From: Epilithonimonas vandammei
GTDB lineage: Bacteria > Bacteroidota > Bacteroidia > Flavobacteriales > Weeksellaceae
DNA length: 64,000 nucleotides
Reading direction: 5' to 3'
NCBI RefSeq assembly: GCF_003860525.1
Contig: NZ_CP034161.1
Location: 1,674,001 to 1,738,000, forward strand
The notes under the pieces were generated by a model. That model was not told where the DNA came from, did no database searches, and saw nothing but the letters and a program-made list of their open reading frames with translations. Positions within the stretch are counted from its first letter, which is position 1. Every line of letters begins with the position of its first letter. The position numbers were made by a program, and so were the translations under genes. Positions 61,670 through 64,000 of the stretch are shown here, piece by piece.

Positions 61670-62683
61670 TTAATACCTAATTACTAATTTTCCAATTGTG
61701 GTGCCACTCTCTAATTGAGTATGTGCATTTTTGAAGTTTTCAACCGAAAAACCTTGCAATGTGGTCGTTAAGGTAGATTGTAATATCCCATCATCTAACC
61801 ACTTTGAAATTTGATTTAGGATGCGATGTTGTTGTACCATATCATTAGTTTGAAACATAGAACGGGTAAACATTAACTCCCAATGAAAACTTACACTTTT
61901 ACTTTTTAATTGACGTAAATTAACAGGCTCAGTCGGGTCGCTAATCGAACCAATTTTCCCTTGTGGTTTTATTAATTCCACCATTTCATTCCAATATTGA
62001 TTTAGGTCCACAAAGTCCACAATAAAATCAACAGTTTCATAGCCGATGCTTTTCATCTCGTGTAGTAAGTTTTTATGATTTACTACAAAATCAGCCCCCA
62101 TTCTTTCACACCATTCTATTGAGTTTTCTCTTGATGCAGTGGCAATTACTTTTAAACCTAAAATATTTTTAGCAATCTGTACAGCTACCGAGCCAACTCC
62201 GCCAGCACCGCCGATAATTAAAATTGATTTCCCATTGTCTTTTTCTGCACTTAATTGCATTCTGTCAAATAATAATTCAAAAGCTGTCAATGAAGTAAGC
62301 GGCATAGCAGCAGATGCCTCGATAGGGAGGTTATTAGGAGAGAACCCTACAATTCTTTCATCAACTAATTGAAATTCCTGATAACTACCGTCCTTTGTTA
62401 TATCTCCTGCATAAAAAACGTTGTCACCCTTTTTAAACAAAGTGGCGTTTTCTCCAACCGCTTCAACAACTCCAACGGCGTCCCAACCTATAATTTTGGG
62501 ATTGTCTGAGATTTTATCTTTCAGACTATTCTGGCGTATCTTAAAGTCCACAGGGTTTATTGATACCGCTTGTATTTTCACCAACAATTCATACCCTTTC
62601 GGCACTGGTGTTTCTTTTTCAAATTGTATGAAACTGTCTGCTTGTGAAATTGGTAAACTTGTTTTAAATCCTATTGCTTGCAT
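61670..62683 (-). CDS. Zinc-type alcohol dehydrogenase / quinone reductase family protein
   Basis: A 337-residue medium-chain dehydrogenase/reductase. The N-terminal GroES-like domain (MQAIGFKTSLPISQADSF, VSINPVDFKIRQNSLKD, IIGWDAVGVVEAVGENA) is followed by an NADPH-binding Rossmann domain (ILIIGGAGGVGSVAVQIAKNI, about 152-172). No zinc-binding cysteine set is present, so it belongs with the zinc-free quinone oxidoreductase-like members of the family and may reduce quinones or other enones. Its setting between repeats suggests horizontal acquisition. Confidence 0.88.
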   Translation of the reverse strand: MQAIGFKTSLPISQADSFIQFEKETPVPKGYELLVKIQAVSINPVDFKIRQNSLKDKISDNPKIIGWDAVGVVEAVGENATLFKKGDNVFYAGDITKDGSYQEFQLVDERIVGFSPNNLPIEASAAMPLTSLTAFELLFDRMQLSAEKDNGKSILIIGGAGGVGSVAVQIAKNILGLKVIATASRENSIEWCERMGADFVVNHKNLLHEMKSIGYETVDFIVDFVDLNQYWNEMVELIKPQGKIGSISDPTEPVNLRQLKSKSVSFHWELMFTRSMFQTNDMVQQHRILNQISKWLDDGILQSTLTTTLQGFSVENFKNAHTQLESGTTIGKLVIRY

Positions 62684-62727
62684 ATTTTTTCTATTAAATT
62701 ATTTTGTTGATTTTTTTGCTAAGGTGA

Positions 62728-62862
62728 CAGCTAACGTTTCGGGTATTGGCGTAGTGGCGGTTTTTTAGCACCAAAGTTCAATCGAAGAACAAAAGTTGAA
62801 CCGATGAACAACCGTTGAACTTTGCAGTTTCGCCCCACTATTTGCAAAACCCTTGTTGAACT
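62728..62862. repeat. Long imperfect palindrome, attC-like
   Basis: An outer arm (GTTTCGGGTATTGGCGTAGTGG, near 62734-62758) pairs imperfectly with CCCCACTATTTGCAAAACCC (62833-62852). An inner exact pair is CAAAGTTCAA (62772-62781) and TTGAACTTTG (62815-62824). The loop has several GTTCAA/GTTGAAC words. Read on the minus strand, the left end is GTTCAACAA (matches RYYYAAC) and the right end CGTTAGCT (near GTTRRRY), the general build of integron attC sites. Confidence 0.55.
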
Positions 62863-62936
62863 AAACCTTCGGTAGCTTTCGCAGCGCCATATTTAGTTCC
62901 TTTGTAAAACTAATTAAAAATCAGTAAAATGGCCAC

Positions 62937-62965
62937 AAAAAAAAGAGAACAACCTGTTCTCTTGA
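62937..62965 (-). terminator. Terminator downstream of the peptidase-like gene
   Basis: On the minus strand, AGAGAACA-ggt-TGTTCTCT followed by eight T. It lies 107 bases past the stop at 63072. Confidence 0.8.
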
Positions 62966-62980
62966 AATATCCTCTAAAAA

Positions 62981-63101
62981 TTTTACGATAAATCCATAGT
63001 GTTGAAAAAGCTCCCAAAGCGAGTCTGCCCTGAGCTAGCCGAAGGGTTCAACAGGGTTTTCATTGTTCGTGCTACGCACGCAACGAAAACTTAGCTATTA
63101 G
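62981..63101. repeat. Segment repeat, copy B (copy A at 61546-61636)
   Basis: Same blocks as copy A with about 30 extra bases (CCAAAGCGAGTCTGCCC and GAGCTAGCCGAAGGG) in the middle. It overlaps the 3' end of the peptidase-like gene, providing its last residues. Confidence 0.75.
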
Positions 63102-64000
63102 TGGCAGTTTTATTTCTTTTCGTAATTCTTCGTTTATATTTTCTTGGGTCAAACCTACTAAATTTAAAGTCTGCCAAAACTCTTTTTCTGATTTTAATAA
63201 CTTAATAATTTTTTTGTCACCGTAAACCCTTTTTGTACGTTCTAAGATTAAAGCGGCAGTCAAATAAGGAATTGAAGTTTCTCCTTCAAAGTACAGTCGT
63301 TCATATGGGTCTATATGTTCCTTAAAATCAAAATCCTTGTTTTCTGTTAGAAACTTCTCAAACTTTTCTCTATGCCACGCATAATCGAATTTTCCGCTTC
63401 CTGCAATGTAAGTGGCTATTCCTTCGTGCAAGAATTTATTGATATTTGGAAATAAGGTATTAGTATAAATGTGTACTATTTCGTGAGTATATATTTCTGA
63501 ATTATTTCCTGAAAAAATAATATTTCCGTAATCAGCAAGTCCACCAGTTTTATCTACATACATCATTGGATTGTAGTCAAACCCTTTGATTTCAAAAAGT
63601 TCTTTAGGGTCTATACAAGAATAATAGGTTATTGATATTTGTTTGCATTGAAAGAAATTACAAATCATGTCAATATCTTTTTCCTGTTCAGCGATTTCAG
63701 TATCGTTTATGATTTTATTGGGTGATATTTTATAGGTTAAACTTCTTTTTGTAACAGTTTTCCATTTTTGGATTGTGAAGTCAAGGTATCTGCTGAACAA
63801 AACTTTGTCTTGGAAAATATTTGCAACAATGTTATATATTGATTTTAGCTGATTTTCTTTCGTTTCATTGTTATGTCCAATAAAAGCAATTTTCACAACT
63901 TTTTGACTTGGTTTTTCTGTCGGAATAATTTCCATTAAAGTCGGTCTAAAAAAATCGCTTCCGTACTTTGAGTTTTCTATGTTATAAATGTCAAGATAAG
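63072..64000 (-). CDS. Zinc-peptidase-like protein (peptidase MA type), N-terminus beyond right edge
   Basis: The frame is open from the right edge down to the stop at 63072. An internal ATG at 63935 exists, but the 21 codons before it (YLDIYNIENSKYGSD...) read as normal protein without a stop, so the true start is probably outside. The motif HEIVH (in EIYTHEIVHIYTNTLF) followed by LHEGIATYIAG about 20 residues later is the HExxH plus downstream Glu pattern of gluzincin peptidase-MA-like enzymes. The substrate is unknown. Its last residues (about LIAKFSLRA) are encoded by repeat copy B, suggesting a rearranged 3' end. Confidence 0.68.
   Translation of the reverse strand, partial: YLDIYNIENSKYGSDFFRPTLMEIIPTEKPSQKVVKIAFIGHNNETKENQLKSIYNIVANIFQDKVLFSRYLDFTIQKWKTVTKRSLTYKISPNKIINDTEIAEQEKDIDMICNFFQCKQISITYYSCIDPKELFEIKGFDYNPMMYVDKTGGLADYGNIIFSGNNSEIYTHEIVHIYTNTLFPNINKFLHEGIATYIAGSGKFDYAWHREKFEKFLTENKDFDFKEHIDPYERLYFEGETSIPYLTAALILERTKRVYGDKKIIKLLKSEKEFWQTLNLVGLTQENINEELRKEIKLPLIAKFSLRA

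Noticed and set aside
61243-64000. Insertion sequence or prophage at the right end
   Set aside because: No transposase, integrase or phage gene and no terminal inverted repeats with target duplication were found; the repeats present look non-autonomous.

Overview
The window looks like a chromosomal stretch from a low-GC member of the Bacteroidota, most likely a Chryseobacterium-type flavobacterium (Weeksellaceae). The evidence is: Bacteroidetes-type promoters (TAnnTTTG at -7, sometimes with TTG at -33), secreted proteins with type IX secretion (T9SS) C-terminal sorting domains, ELWxxDGT repeats, a TPR histidine kinase, a UMF1-type MFS protein, and weak ribosome binding sites. I see no transposase, phage gene, rRNA or CRISPR array. 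Most genes are single units or short operons separated by clear bidirectional terminators.

Layout. 1-5.6 kb: APC permease (cut by the left edge), small HAD protein, SerA, type I asparaginase, tRNA-Ser(GGA), a GalT lacking its N-terminal third, and a Cof-type phosphatase. 5.8-11.6 kb: LptF/LptG-type permease, GapN-like aldehyde dehydrogenase, DoxX, an NAD(P)-binding protein, and a toxin-antitoxin pair whose toxin is broken. 11.7-18.5 kb: secreted unknown, urocanate hydratase, a cobalamin riboswitch with terminator ahead of a hotdog thioesterase, an M36 metalloprotease, and an ABM monooxygenase. 18.6-30.6 kb: 2-oxoacid dehydrogenase E2, two more toxin-antitoxin pairs, prfB, an ECF sigma operon, thiolase, UMF1 transporter, and a mevalonate kinase, UbiA prenyltransferase and GNAT run. 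30.7-46.3 kb: S1/P1 nuclease, uvrA, a tiny lipoprotein, a GH13 lipoprotein, a PhoR/PhoB-like two-component pair, glnS, pheS, YceI, an ABC ATPase, PhnA and gcvT. 46.4-60.3 kb: glutathione peroxidase, a PAS-LuxR regulator, FkbM methyltransferase with a flippase, ABM and AraC genes, a TPR histidine kinase with a NarL-type regulator, then secreted proteins. 60.4-64 kb: NlpE-like lipoprotein, then an accessory-looking end with an alcohol dehydrogenase-family gene and a zinc-peptidase-like gene (cut by the right edge) set among repeats and a long imperfect palindrome.

Most of the window is ordinary housekeeping. The points most worth a second look are: (i) the cobalamin aptamer plus terminator controlling an acyl-CoA thioesterase; (ii) the 61.5-63.1 kb segment, with an attC-like palindrome and a repeat pair around a single gene; (iii) similar inverted repeats upstream of two signal-peptide genes, each near a LuxR-family regulator; (iv) a GalT truncated next to tRNA-Ser; and (v) two toxin genes without a normal start codon where the antitoxin stops, one also frameshifted. 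I found no clearly new multi-gene system. All family assignments come from reading the translated sequence, with no database search.
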